Positions 7,223-15,146 of a stretch of DNA of 64,000 bases are shown in pieces (within the stretch, counting starts at the first letter, position 1; each line of letters opens with the position of its first letter). Position numbers and translations under genes: made by a program. This stretch comes from Kineosporia babensis (GTDB lineage: Bacteria; Actinomycetota; Actinomycetes; Actinomycetales; Kineosporiaceae), in NCBI RefSeq assembly GCF_021129305.1, contig NZ_JAJOMB010000014.1, forward strand, positions 62,001-126,000, in the 5' to 3' direction. The notes beneath the pieces are model-generated. The model worked only from the letters and a program-made list of their open reading frames with translations. It was not told the DNA's origin and did no database searches.

Positions 7223-9273
7223 GCGGTCCTCCGGTTTTCCAGTAGGCCGGTGAGGTCGGCCCACGACATCTGCGACTCGGTCGAATGGGGGACGTGGGTG
7301 GTGGCGATCGCGGCGTAGGTGTCCCGGATCGCGCCGGAGGCGGCCAGCAGGCCGGAGACCGGGTAGATCACCACCGCGACGCCGCAGTCGCCGAGCAGGT
7401 CCAGGTCCGGCGCGGTGATCTCGCCGTGTGCCTCGGACAGGTTGAGCACCAGCCGTTTTCCGGTGGACCGGTTCAGGTGGGTCAGCAGCTTGGGCTCGCT
7501 CAGGTGCTGCACCATCAGCAGGTCGGCGCCCGCTTCGGCGTAGGCCTGGGCCCGCTCCAGCGCGGTCTCCAGGCCGTCCACGCCCAGGGCGTCGGTGCGG
7601 GCGATCACCAGCATCTGCTGCCGTGCCGCCACCGCCGAGCGGATCTTCTCCACCATGTCCGGCAGCGGGATCAGCGCGGTCTTGCTCTTGGGGTGGACCT
7701 GGTCCTCGAGCTGGATGGCGGCGGCCCCGGCCAGCTCGTACTCGCGCACGGTCCGCGCCACCTGCAGCGGCCCGCCGTAGCCGCCGTCGGCGTCGGCAAT
7801 CACCGGGACCCCGGCCGCTGCGATCCGCCGGATCTGCTCGGTCATTTCCGCGACCCCGGCGAACCCGGAGTCCGGGGAGCCCAGAACGGTGGCCGAAACC
7901 CCGGCACCGGAGAGGTATCCGGCGGTGAATCCGGCCTGCTGCAGGAGCCGGGCGGAGACCGCGTCATGGCAGCCCGGTGCGATCAGCGGCTTGGCGGTGA
8001 GCAGGTCGGCCAGCTGCCGGCCGGGAGCCTGCGCAGTGGTACGGGCCGCGCGCAGTCCGGTGGCGAGCTGTTCGCGGCTCTCGGCCAGGGAACGGATCAT
8101 CGAGCTGTTGAGCAGGTAGGCACGCGCCTTCACCGGGTCGGCCGCCATCGCGCCGAGCGCGGCGGTGCGCTGGTGGCGGGCCTCGGTGTCGCTCTCGCGC
8201 ATGTCGGCGTAGTTCTTCTTGGTGGTGGCCTGCACGTGCGAGATCGTCGCGCTACGCCGGGCGTGGTCGTAGGCGGCGGCGCAGGCGTCCGGGTCGGCGC
8301 CGCTCAGCGCGGCCAGGATCACCCGGACCGCGGCCTCGGCGTCGTGGATGCCGGAGTTCATGCCCATCCCGCCGAGCGGGTTGTTGGCGTGCGCGGCATC
8401 ACCGGCGATCAGCACCCGGCCGGCCGCGAAGGTGGCCGCGACCCGCTGGTGCACGGCGTAGATCGAGGCGTGGTCGAGCGGGTAGGGCTCGGGGCGGGCC
8501 GAAAGCTGCTGCAGGCGGGCCTCGATCGTCTCCGGGGCCAGAGCCTGCTCGTCCGTGGTGCCCTCGGCGACCGGCATCAGCACCCGCCAGTGCTTGGGGG
8601 TGCGCAGCAGCACGCCCCACTCCTGGGGGTCGGAGACGTAGGAGACCAGGGCCAGGCCGGGAAAGGCCTCGGTCAGGTCGAAAGTGGTTGAGGCGACCAG
8701 GAACCGCTCGGGCAGGGTGACACCCTCGAACGCCACGCCCAGGCTCTTGCGCACGGTGGAGGAGGCGCCGTCGGTGGCGATCACCCACTTGGCCCGGTAG
8801 GAGGGTTCGCGTCCGTCGCCGGGCAGGTACACCGACACGTTCTCGGATCCGCGCTCGACTCGCTGGACCTCGGCCCCGAAACGCAGGCTCGCGGTGGGCA
8901 GCTGCTCCAGGTGAGCGGCGACGATCTCGGTGAGCTTGTTCTGCTCGCACTGCAGCCGGTACGGGAAGGCCGTGTCGTCGGCGAGCAGCCCGAGGTCCAG
9001 GTCGGCCAGGACGTTCCCGTGCCGGTCGCGGTACTGGAAGTTGCGGGCGATCAGGCCCTTGGCGTGGAGTTCTGCACCGACGCCGAGCCCGTGCAGGATC
9101 TCCAGGGTGGGCGGGTGGAAGGTGGAGGCCCGGGACTCGGCCGAGAGTTCTTTGCCGGCTTCCAGAACCACGACCGGCACGCCGTTGCGGGCCAGGGACA
9201 GGGCGGCGACCATGCCGACCGGGCCGGCGCCGACCACGACGACGTCGGTCTCGACCGTGGGGCTGGGGTTCAT
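7219..9273 (-). CDS. Fusion: FAD-dependent aromatic-type monooxygenase + PEP mutase/isocitrate lyase-superfamily domain
   Basis: One uninterrupted 684-residue reading frame. Residues 1-400 are a class A flavin monooxygenase: VVVVGAGPVGMVAALSLA (FAD Rossmann), DGASSTVRKSLG around 168-179, and GRVLIAGDAAHANNPLGGMG at 285-304. Residues 415-665 are a PEP mutase/isocitrate lyase barrel: metal motif DADGGYG at 494-500 and LEDQVHPKSK at 522-531. The active-site Cys usual after the ED-Q motif (KKCGH/PKRCGH) is absent, which points to a decarboxylase or hydrolase-like member rather than a classical lyase. The fusion suggests ring hydroxylation followed by C-C cleavage. ATG 9273 overlaps the nitrilase stop (ATGA). 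Confidence 0.85.
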   Translation of the reverse strand: MNPSPTVETDVVVVGAGPVGMVAALSLARNGVPVVVLEAGKELSAESRASTFHPPTLEILHGLGVGAELHAKGLIARNFQYRDRHGNVLADLDLGLLADDTAFPYRLQCEQNKLTEIVAAHLEQLPTASLRFGAEVQRVERGSENVSVYLPGDGREPSYRAKWVIATDGASSTVRKSLGVAFEGVTLPERFLVASTTFDLTEAFPGLALVSYVSDPQEWGVLLRTPKHWRVLMPVAEGTTDEQALAPETIEARLQQLSARPEPYPLDHASIYAVHQRVAATFAAGRVLIAGDAAHANNPLGGMGMNSGIHDAEAAVRVILAALSGADPDACAAAYDHARRSATISHVQATTKKNYADMRESDTEARHQRTAALGAMAADPVKARAYLLNSSMIRSLAESREQLATGLRAARTTAQAPGRQLADLLTAKPLIAPGCHDAVSARLLQQAGFTAGYLSGAGVSATVLGSPDSGFAGVAEMTEQIRRIAAAGVPVIADADGGYGGPLQVARTVREYELAGAAAIQLEDQVHPKSKTALIPLPDMVEKIRSAVAARQQMLVIARTDALGVDGLETALERAQAYAEAGADLLMVQHLSEPKLLTHLNRSTGKRLVLNLSEAHGEITAPDLDLLGDCGVAVVIYPVSGLLAASGAIRDTYAAIATTHVPHSTESQMSWADLTGLLENRRTA

Positions 9274-10979
9274 CGGGGCTGCTCCGGGGAAGAAAGGAAG
9301 GACGCGTACAGGTGCGGCTGGCGGGTGGCGAGGGGGTCGAGGTGGAAACCCATCACCTTGGAGTGCGACTCGCGCAGGTCCAGGTCCACCCGCATCTGCT
9401 CCTCGAACCCGCTGCGGCAGGTCCAGACGGTGGGGAAGCGCATCAGCGCGATCGGCTGGCCGAAGACGAACTCGTCGGCCTGGACCACCTGGCTGCCGAG
9501 TCCGGCCGGGCAGTCCAGCCGGGTGGCCGAGATCAGGTGGGTGCGGTTCTCCTCGGTGCGCTCGACCGCGGCGATGGTGGCGGCCTCGGGCCGGTCCCAG
9601 TCGGTGGGGTGGGCGATGATCTCGGCGCCCCGCACGGTGAGGACCCGGGCCACCTCCGGCAGCCAGACCTCGGCTCCGATCATCAGGCCGATCCGCCCGA
9701 TCGGGGCGTCCAGCACGGTGAGCTCGTCCCCGGCCGTGGCCCACGCGCGTTCGGGGTCGGTCAGGTGGGTCTTGCGGTAGCTGCCGAACACCCCGTCCGG
9801 CCCGATCAGCCACGCGGTGGAGAAGTAGCGGCCGGCCTCTTCCTCGACCAGGTTCGCGACCACCCAGAGTTCGCCCCCGGCAACGGCTTCGGTGAGGCGG
9901 CCGAGGACGTCGGTGCTGAGCTTGGCGGCTGCCGCGGGGTCGGCGGCCACCTCGCCGCGGGCGAAGCAGAACAGCTCCGGCAGCACACCCAGTTGAATGC
10001 CGCGGGTGGCCGCGTAACTGATCTGGCCCAGGGCACGGGTGATCGTCCAGTCCTGGTTGTGGAACCAGGAAACCTGGAGCGGGGCGACGGTCAACGGCTT
10101 CTTGGGGACGTCGGTGGCGGGCCCGTACATGGCGGCCACCGGCAGGTCGGTGACGGGAAGGACCAGGTCGCCGTACAGGTCGGGGCGGCGCCAGGCGATC
10201 ACGTCGGCGCCGAAGGAGGCCCACTTGTCGTCCGCCTCGCTGACCTGGATGTCCGCCCAGACCAGCATCTCGGAGTGCTCGTCGGCGACCGCGACCACCT
10301 CCCCGTCGGGGGAGACGACCTGCGAGCCGCCCATCCACGGGTAGGCGTCGGCCGGCCCGCCGACGGTGTTGGCCGAGACGTGCCAGACCCGGTTCTCCAT
10401 CGCCCGCAGCGGCACGTGGGTGCGCAGTTCGTCCGGGCCCCGGCTGTTGAGCGAGTTGAGCAGGATCTGCGCCCCGGCCAGGCCGAGCAGGCGGGGGACC
10501 TCCGGGACGATGCCGTCGGCGCACATCAGCAGGCCGAGCCGGCCCAGCGGGGTCTCGACCACCTCGATCGGCTCGTCGCCCGGGACGAACAGGGTGTACT
10601 CGTAGTCCCAGAAGATGTGCTTGCGGTGCACCTTGAGGATCGAGCCGTCCGGGCCGATCAGCACCTGGCCGATGTGCACGTCCGGGGCCTGCTCGCCGCG
10701 CAGGTCGACTCCGACGGCGGCGTACAGGCCCAGTTCGGCGCAGGCGGCGCGCAGTCCGGTGACGAACTCGCCCTCCAGCGTCTCGGCGTGCTCCCAGGCA
10801 CTCTCGCGGGTGGTGAAGTCGCGCACCCGGTTGGAGTTTTCGGGAGTGACCAGGATCTGGGCACCGGCCTCGGCGGCCGCGCGCAGGTAGTGCCCGCACA
10901 GCTCGAGATTGGCCCGGACATCGGTGCCGGAGAAGAACTGGGCGGTGGCGACCCGGACCGGGGCGGGCAGGGCGGGCAT
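9270..10979 (-). CDS. Tandem two-domain nitrilase/amidase (carbon-nitrogen hydrolase), second domain catalytically dead
   Basis: A 569-residue protein with two consecutive CN-hydrolase domains. In domain 1 the Glu-Lys-Cys triad is visible: E47 in VTPENS, K120 in VHRKHIF, C153 in GLLMCADG. In domain 2, E335 (LPELF) and K403 (YRKTHL) remain, but the nucleophile position is G435 (GLMIGAEVW). The second half should therefore be non-catalytic and may hold a tetramer-like interface. The first gene of the nine-gene minus-strand operon. ATG 10979 follows GGAGG by 7 bp and is preferred to an upstream in-frame start. Likely hydrolyses a nitrile, amide or N-carbamoyl bond. Confidence 0.85.
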   Translation of the reverse strand: MPALPAPVRVATAQFFSGTDVRANLELCGHYLRAAAEAGAQILVTPENSNRVRDFTTRESAWEHAETLEGEFVTGLRAACAELGLYAAVGVDLRGEQAPDVHIGQVLIGPDGSILKVHRKHIFWDYEYTLFVPGDEPIEVVETPLGRLGLLMCADGIVPEVPRLLGLAGAQILLNSLNSRGPDELRTHVPLRAMENRVWHVSANTVGGPADAYPWMGGSQVVSPDGEVVAVADEHSEMLVWADIQVSEADDKWASFGADVIAWRRPDLYGDLVLPVTDLPVAAMYGPATDVPKKPLTVAPLQVSWFHNQDWTITRALGQISYAATRGIQLGVLPELFCFARGEVAADPAAAAKLSTDVLGRLTEAVAGGELWVVANLVEEEAGRYFSTAWLIGPDGVFGSYRKTHLTDPERAWATAGDELTVLDAPIGRIGLMIGAEVWLPEVARVLTVRGAEIIAHPTDWDRPEAATIAAVERTEENRTHLISATRLDCPAGLGSQVVQADEFVFGQPIALMRFPTVWTCRSGFEEQMRVDLDLRESHSKVMGFHLDPLATRQPHLYASFLSSPEQPR

Positions 10980-11010
10980 AAAGGGACCTCCGCAAGGGCC
11001 GGGAGAATGA

Positions 11011-11049
11011 TTCGCACGAGGTGAGAATGAGCTGCTCACCATCTGCGAA
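11011..11049. promoter_or_regulatory. Inverted repeat pair TTCGCA-N27-TGCGAA, copy 1
   Basis: TTCGCA at 11011-11016 faces TGCGAA at 11044-11049, giving half-site centres 33 bp apart. It lies 32 bp upstream of the nitrilase start, in the divergent gap with the IclR gene. Copy 2 has the same half-sites and exactly the same spacing, so this is a strong candidate operator for the adjacent IclR protein. Confidence 0.6.
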
Positions 11050-11135
11050 GAACGTAGGCACCCTCGGCGTGCGGGGTCAAGGTCCGGCGGCGCGGTGTGA
11101 CCAGAAGTTGATGGCCGGGAAATCTGACGGACGCA

Positions 11136-11174
11136 TTCGCATCATCGGCGAAGCGAGATGTCATTATGTGCGAA
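11136..11174. promoter_or_regulatory. Inverted repeat pair TTCGCA-N27-TGCGAA, copy 2
   Basis: TTCGCA at 11136-11141 and TGCGAA at 11169-11174. The last base is the A of the IclR ATG, so a bound protein would cover the start region of its own gene. The extended half-sites ATCATTCGCAC (this copy, reverse strand) and ATGATTCGCAC (copy 1) match almost fully. Confidence 0.6.
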
Positions 11175-11977
11175 TGATGGCAGAGAGAACTGTCGCCGAC
11201 GGTGCGGGCCGTCGCCTCGGCGGGATCGAGAGCGGGCGCAAGCTCGTCAGCGTCCTGATGTCTTTCGACGGTGAGCGCCCGGTCTGGACGGTGGCCGAAC
11301 TGGCCCACGAGCACGGGCTGACCACCTCGACGGCCTACCGGTACGTCGGGGTGCTGCGAGAGATGGGCCTGCTCGACGCGGCCGGTCCGGCCGGGGCCTA
11401 CCGCGTCACCGAACGGGTCTCCTCGCTGCAGGGGGCGCTGGACGCCGGGACGGCCGCCCTGCGGGACATCGCGATGCCAGTGATGATCCGGCTGCGCGAC
11501 GAGATCGACGAGACGGTGCTGATCGCCCGCCGGGGCGGGGAGCATGCCTACTGCATCGACCGGGTGGAGTCGCGGCATCCGGTGCGGCTGCAGTTCCAGC
11601 GCGGCGAGGCGATGACACTGCACCTGGGCTCGATGGCCCGGCTGCTGCTCTCACAGATGCCGCCCGCCGATCGCCGGCGCTACCTGGACCGGATCGAGCC
11701 CACTCTCACACCCGGCCAGGCCGGGCAGATCACCGAGGAGAAGCTGGCGCAGATCGCCCGCGACGGCTTCGCGGTCAGCAGCGAGGAGATCGACGAGGGG
11801 ATCTGGGGGACGGCTGCCATGGTGCGGGCTCCCTCGGGTGCGGTTCCGGCGGTGATCGGGACCGCCGGGCCGGTGCACCGGCTGCCGCCCGAGCGCCGGG
11901 ACGAGGTGATCCGGTGTGTCGTGGCCGCGGCGGAGGAGATCACGGCCGGTCTGCGGCGGCGTCCCGGTAGCGCCTGA
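11174..11977 (+). CDS. IclR-family transcriptional regulator
   Basis: A 267-residue regulator. The N-terminal winged HTH is visible as WTVAELAHEHGLTTSTAYRYVGVLREMGLL, followed by the IclR effector domain (TVLIARRGGEHAYCIDRVES, GEAMTLHLGSMARLLLSQMP, ISSEEIDEGIWG-like region, AVIGTAGPVHRLPPERRDEVI). The ATG at 11174 is chosen because the HTH begins about 30 residues later; ATG 11177 is equally possible. It is divergent from the nitrilase operon and upstream of the ABC/methyltransferase operon, so it is placed to control both. Twin TTCGCA repeats flank its promoter region. Confidence 0.85.
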   Translation: MMAERTVADGAGRRLGGIESGRKLVSVLMSFDGERPVWTVAELAHEHGLTTSTAYRYVGVLREMGLLDAAGPAGAYRVTERVSSLQGALDAGTAALRDIAMPVMIRLRDEIDETVLIARRGGEHAYCIDRVESRHPVRLQFQRGEAMTLHLGSMARLLLSQMPPADRRRYLDRIEPTLTPGQAGQITEEKLAQIARDGFAVSSEEIDEGIWGTAAMVRAPSGAVPAVIGTAGPVHRLPPERRDEVIRCVVAAAEEITAGLRRRPGSA

Positions 11978-11979
11978 GC

Positions 11980-12000
11980 AGTTCCCAGGATGTGGGAACT
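11980..12000. promoter_or_regulatory. Palindrome AGTTCCCA-N5-TGGGAACT, copy B
   Basis: A perfect 8-bp inverted repeat with a 5-base centre starting three bases after the IclR stop. Its core (11982-11999) matches the palindromes at 447-464 and 12157-12174. It could form a hairpin terminator for the IclR gene, but no T-run follows, so an operator role is favoured. Confidence 0.45.
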
Positions 12001-12106
12001 CCTTCGCGCGTCCTCCCAGGTCGCTGAAGGAGGCCCGCCTGTGAGGGGCGCATGTGTCGCACTGCGCGACATGTGTTTCCGGCCGATTAATGATTACGGG
12101 CCACCC

Positions 12107-12136
12107 TTGACGGTCCTGCTCGGCTGAATCTAACTT
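12107..12136 (+). promoter_or_regulatory. Candidate promoter of the methyltransferase/ABC operon
   Basis: TTGACG (12107-12112), an 18-bp spacer and TAACTT (12131-12136) make a plausible primary-sigma promoter 56 bp before the first gene. The palindrome at 12157-12174 would sit just downstream of transcription start. Confidence 0.4.
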
Positions 12137-12156
12137 CTCGGCATATGGCTGAAGCG

Positions 12157-12174
12157 TTTCCATATTGTGGGAAT
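12157..12174. promoter_or_regulatory. Palindrome TTTCCATATTGTGGGAAT, copy C
   Basis: Imperfect palindrome 17 bp upstream of the first gene of the long plus-strand operon. It shares NTNCCA-N4-GTGGGAA with copies A (447) and B (11982), and is 175 bp from copy B, so looping between the two is possible. Confidence 0.5.
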
Positions 12175-12191
12175 GCCACCGGGAAGGTTGG

Positions 12192-13244
12192 ATGATGGAC
12201 GTCGCACTGGGCCAGCGCTCACGGGCCGCCCTGCAGTTTCTCGGATCGGCACAGGGCTACGCCGGCGGCACCCTGCAGCCCGCGGCCGCGGCGGTGTACG
12301 AGCAGGCCGTCCCCGAGCCGCCGCTGGACCTGGACTCCCGGCGGGCCTCGGTCGAGAGCGTCCTGGCCGACTGCGCCGAGTGGCAGATGGACCGCCTGGT
12401 CACGCGCTGGGTGGCCGAGGAGATCTACGTCCGGGCGCTGCCGGCCGTGGAGGAGATCCGCCCGCGCGTCGAGAAGTGGCTCGAGGTCGGCGAGAGCCCG
12501 GTGAGCCTGGAACTGAACCCCGACCGCGAGGCCCCGGCGTACTGGGAGGGCGGCTTCCATCTGACCCCCGGCGGCTGGGACGGGCACGACCTGATGGGCA
12601 CCGCCATCCACGAGCTGGTCTTCGCCTACGTGCTGACGCCTGGCGGCGTCGGCGCGGTGCGTACCGGCCAGAACCTGAACGACCAGCGGGCCAAGGCTGC
12701 CCGCGAGGCCTACCGCGACGAGTACCGCAACATCGCCGAACTCGGCAGCAGCACCGGCCGTTTCACCGTCCGCCTGCACCAGGCCTACCCGCAGGCCCGG
12801 ATCACCGGCGTGGAGCTGGGCGCCAGTGCCCTGCGGCACGGCCGGGCCTACCTCACCGAGCAGGGCGTCCCGGCCCGGCTGGTCCAGGCCGCCGCCGAGG
12901 ACACCGGCCTGCCGGACGCCTCGTTCGACCTGGTCGCCATGTACACGCTGATCCACGAGGTCCCGGTCACCGCCAGCGCGCAGATCTTCGCCGAGGCCTT
13001 CCGCCTGCTGGAACCCGGCGGCGACCTGCTGATCGGCGAGATCGCGCCGACCGACCAGCACTCCGCCTTCCGCGCGGTCGTCCTGGACTGGGAGACCGAG
13101 AACCGCGGCGAGCCCTACGCCCGCGAGGCGATGTCGATGGACGCGGTGGCCATGCTGCGCGAGGCCGGCTTCACCGAGATCGAGTCCTACGGCCTCGACG
13201 GCGTTCACCCGTGGGTCACCCGCGCCCGCAAACCCCAGGCCTGA
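12192..13244 (+). CDS. SAM-dependent methyltransferase-like protein (paralogue 1, altered SAM loop)
   Basis: A 350-residue protein with an N-terminal helical region (about 1-110), a conserved linker (YWEGGFHLTPGGWDGHDLMG, HELVFAYVL, NQRAKA-type) and a class I methyltransferase fold (about 180-345) with LLEPGGDLLIGEI. Motif I reads IAELGSSTGRF, whereas the paralogue at 15143 has the canonical CDLGCGTGQ; the central glycine is a serine here, so SAM binding may be weakened. ATG 12192 or 12195 follows GGAAGG. It is the first gene of a 13-gene operon and is followed 14 bp later by a small partner protein. Confidence 0.75.
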   Translation: MMDVALGQRSRAALQFLGSAQGYAGGTLQPAAAAVYEQAVPEPPLDLDSRRASVESVLADCAEWQMDRLVTRWVAEEIYVRALPAVEEIRPRVEKWLEVGESPVSLELNPDREAPAYWEGGFHLTPGGWDGHDLMGTAIHELVFAYVLTPGGVGAVRTGQNLNDQRAKAAREAYRDEYRNIAELGSSTGRFTVRLHQAYPQARITGVELGASALRHGRAYLTEQGVPARLVQAAAEDTGLPDASFDLVAMYTLIHEVPVTASAQIFAEAFRLLEPGGDLLIGEIAPTDQHSAFRAVVLDWETENRGEPYAREAMSMDAVAMLREAGFTEIESYGLDGVHPWVTRARKPQA

Positions 13245-13258
13245 GAGGTACTCCGAGG

Positions 13259-13546
13259 ATGACCGAGAAGCGACCCACCTACCTGAGCGGCGACGAGCGC
13301 CTGGACGACCTGGCCCGGATGGTCCTCGAGCTGACCTCCGAGGTCTGGGTGCTCAAGGACCGCACGATGGTCCTGGAGCACCTGCTCGCCGCCAAGGGAA
13401 CGCTCGCCGAGGCCGAGATCGACCAGTTCCAGCCGGCTGCCGAGCTCGCCGCAGTGCTGCGCCGTGAGCGTGAGGCGCTCCTCGCCCGCGTGCTGGGGGC
13501 GCTGCTGCCCTCCGACGACCGGGTGAAGTCCGCCCTGAGCCGTTAG
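13259..13546 (+). CDS. Small helical protein, paralogue 1 (uncharacterised)
   Basis: A 95-residue protein with no recognised domain. The core is LARMVLELTSEVWVLKDRTM, then VLEHLLAAKGTLAEAEID, then a predicted amphipathic helix AAVLRREREALLARVLGALL. A second copy at 18233 keeps the same pattern (ELxSEVWVLxDRxxVLExLLAxxGTL), so the family is real and duplicated together with the methyltransferases. ATG 13259 lies after CCGAGG. A role as non-catalytic partner of the methyltransferases is inference. Confidence 0.7.
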   Translation: MTEKRPTYLSGDERLDDLARMVLELTSEVWVLKDRTMVLEHLLAAKGTLAEAEIDQFQPAAELAAVLRREREALLARVLGALLPSDDRVKSALSR

Positions 13547-13589
13547 CCCCACTACCCCTTCCTTTTTACTCCCTGCCCCAGGAGCTCCC

Positions 13590-15146
13590 GTGTCCCCCGA
13601 GTTCGTTCGTGCTGCCCAGAATCCCTTCTCCCGCAGAAGCTTCCTGCAGTTCAGCAGTCTCGCCGCCGGTGTTGCCGCGCTGGCCGCCTGTGGCGGCCCG
13701 GGCGGTGGCGACGCCGCCGAGGGCGGTAGCGGCGCCAAGGCCACTCTGATCAAGATCGGTACCGCGGCCACCGCGGGCTCGATGAACCCGCTCGACGAGC
13801 AGTACTCCAGCCTGCAGGTCAACGTGTTCGACTCGCTGGTGCGGGTCTACGCCGGTGACCCCGAGCCGCAGGGCCGGATCGCCGAGTCCTGGGCGGAGAC
13901 CGGGGAGAACACCTGGACCTTCACGCTGCGCCAGGGCGTGACGTTCCACGACGGGACCCCGGTCACCGCCGAGGACGTGGCGTTCAGCTTCGACACGCTG
14001 ATGGCCGAGCAGTACGCCAACTCGATCACGCTGATCAGCATCAAGTCGATCAAGGCGGTGGACGACTCGACCGTCGAGGTGGTCTCGGCCGGGCCGGACC
14101 CGCTGCTGATGAGCCGGCTCTCCGCGCTGTACGTGGTGCCCAAGGCGCACTGGGAGAAGTCCGGCGGTGGCGAGGGTTTCGCCCAGGACCCGATCGGCTC
14201 CGGCCCGTTCAAGGTGGAGTCGTACTCGGCCGACACCGGCGCCCAGCTGGTCGCGTTCGCGGACTTCTGGGACGGTGCCCCGGCCACCGAGAAGATCCAC
14301 ATGACCTACTTCAGCGACGCCTCGGCGCTGGCCCTGGCCCTGCAGTCGGGTGAGGTCGACGTGGCGCACCAGCTCACCACGGCGCAGTACCCGACCCTGG
14401 AGGGCGACGACAACCTCGACCTGAGCGCGCAGTTCGGTGGCACCCAGAACATGCTGCAGCTGAAGACCACCAGCGGCCCGTTCGCCGACATCCGGGTGCG
14501 CCAGGCCGCGATCGCCGCGATCGACGCCGACGCGCTGGTCCAGGGCCTGACCCACGGCCTGGCCGAGAAGGAGGACGGCCAGCTGCCGCTGAAGGAGGTC
14601 AACGGCTACACCGACACGATCACCCGCCCCGCCTACGACCTCGAGAAGGCCAAGGCCCTGCTGGCCGAGGCCGGCGCGACCGGCGCGGAGATCAAGATCA
14701 CCGGCATGTCGCTGTACCGGCAGCTGCTGGAGGCGATCGGCGAGCAGCTCACCGCCGCCGGGTTCAAGCCGACCATCCAGGCGCTCGAGATCTCCGAGTG
14801 GGTGCAGCAGTTCACCGGCGGCTCGGACTCCGACATCTTCTACCGGGGCGTGGCCTACACCGGCGTCTTCGACGTGGACCGGGCCTTCTCGATGGTCTCC
14901 TTCGGTGACAAGCCGGCGGTCAAGGACCCGGAGTGGGACAAGCTGTTCGCCGCCACCCGCACCGAGACCGACCCGGCCGCCCGGCTGGAGAAGATCGCCA
15001 CCGCCAGCCAGTACCTCAACGACCAGGCGTACATCCTGTGGAGCTACGCCAACCCCTCGATCAGCGCGGCTGCCAAAACGGTCTCCGGCACCGACTTCAA
15101 CCAGGGTCTGGTGCTGCCGATGCAGGGGCTGGTGAAGCAGGCGTGA
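13590..15146 (+). CDS. ABC transporter substrate-binding lipoprotein, dipeptide/oligopeptide type (SBP_bac_5)
   Basis: A 518-residue extracellular solute-binding protein. The N-terminus has a twin-arginine RRSFLQF and a lipobox LAAC, so it is exported folded and lipid-anchored. The family pattern follows: ESWAETGENTWTFTLRQGV, FHDGTPVTAEDVAFSFDTL, DPIGSGPFKVESY, VRQAAIAAIDADALVQG. Proteins of this family bind peptides, but also nickel, opines, glutathione and other small compounds. The GTG start at 13590 is 43 bp after the small gene. Works with the ABC components at 16210-20309. Confidence 0.88.
   Translation: MSPEFVRAAQNPFSRRSFLQFSSLAAGVAALAACGGPGGGDAAEGGSGAKATLIKIGTAATAGSMNPLDEQYSSLQVNVFDSLVRVYAGDPEPQGRIAESWAETGENTWTFTLRQGVTFHDGTPVTAEDVAFSFDTLMAEQYANSITLISIKSIKAVDDSTVEVVSAGPDPLLMSRLSALYVVPKAHWEKSGGGEGFAQDPIGSGPFKVESYSADTGAQLVAFADFWDGAPATEKIHMTYFSDASALALALQSGEVDVAHQLTTAQYPTLEGDDNLDLSAQFGGTQNMLQLKTTSGPFADIRVRQAAIAAIDADALVQGLTHGLAEKEDGQLPLKEVNGYTDTITRPAYDLEKAKALLAEAGATGAEIKITGMSLYRQLLEAIGEQLTAAGFKPTIQALEISEWVQQFTGGSDSDIFYRGVAYTGVFDVDRAFSMVSFGDKPAVKDPEWDKLFAATRTETDPAARLEKIATASQYLNDQAYILWSYANPSISAAAKTVSGTDFNQGLVLPMQGLVKQA

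Noticed and set aside
9312-11024. Long plus-strand frame opposite the nitrilase
   Set aside because: A GC-bias shadow with no domain; the minus-strand frame has clear CN-hydrolase motifs.
9274-11061. Upstream extension of the monooxygenase frame by about 600 residues
   Set aside because: The added part is arginine/proline-rich shadow sequence antisense in frame to the nitrilase; the real start is ATG 9273, overlapping the nitrilase stop.
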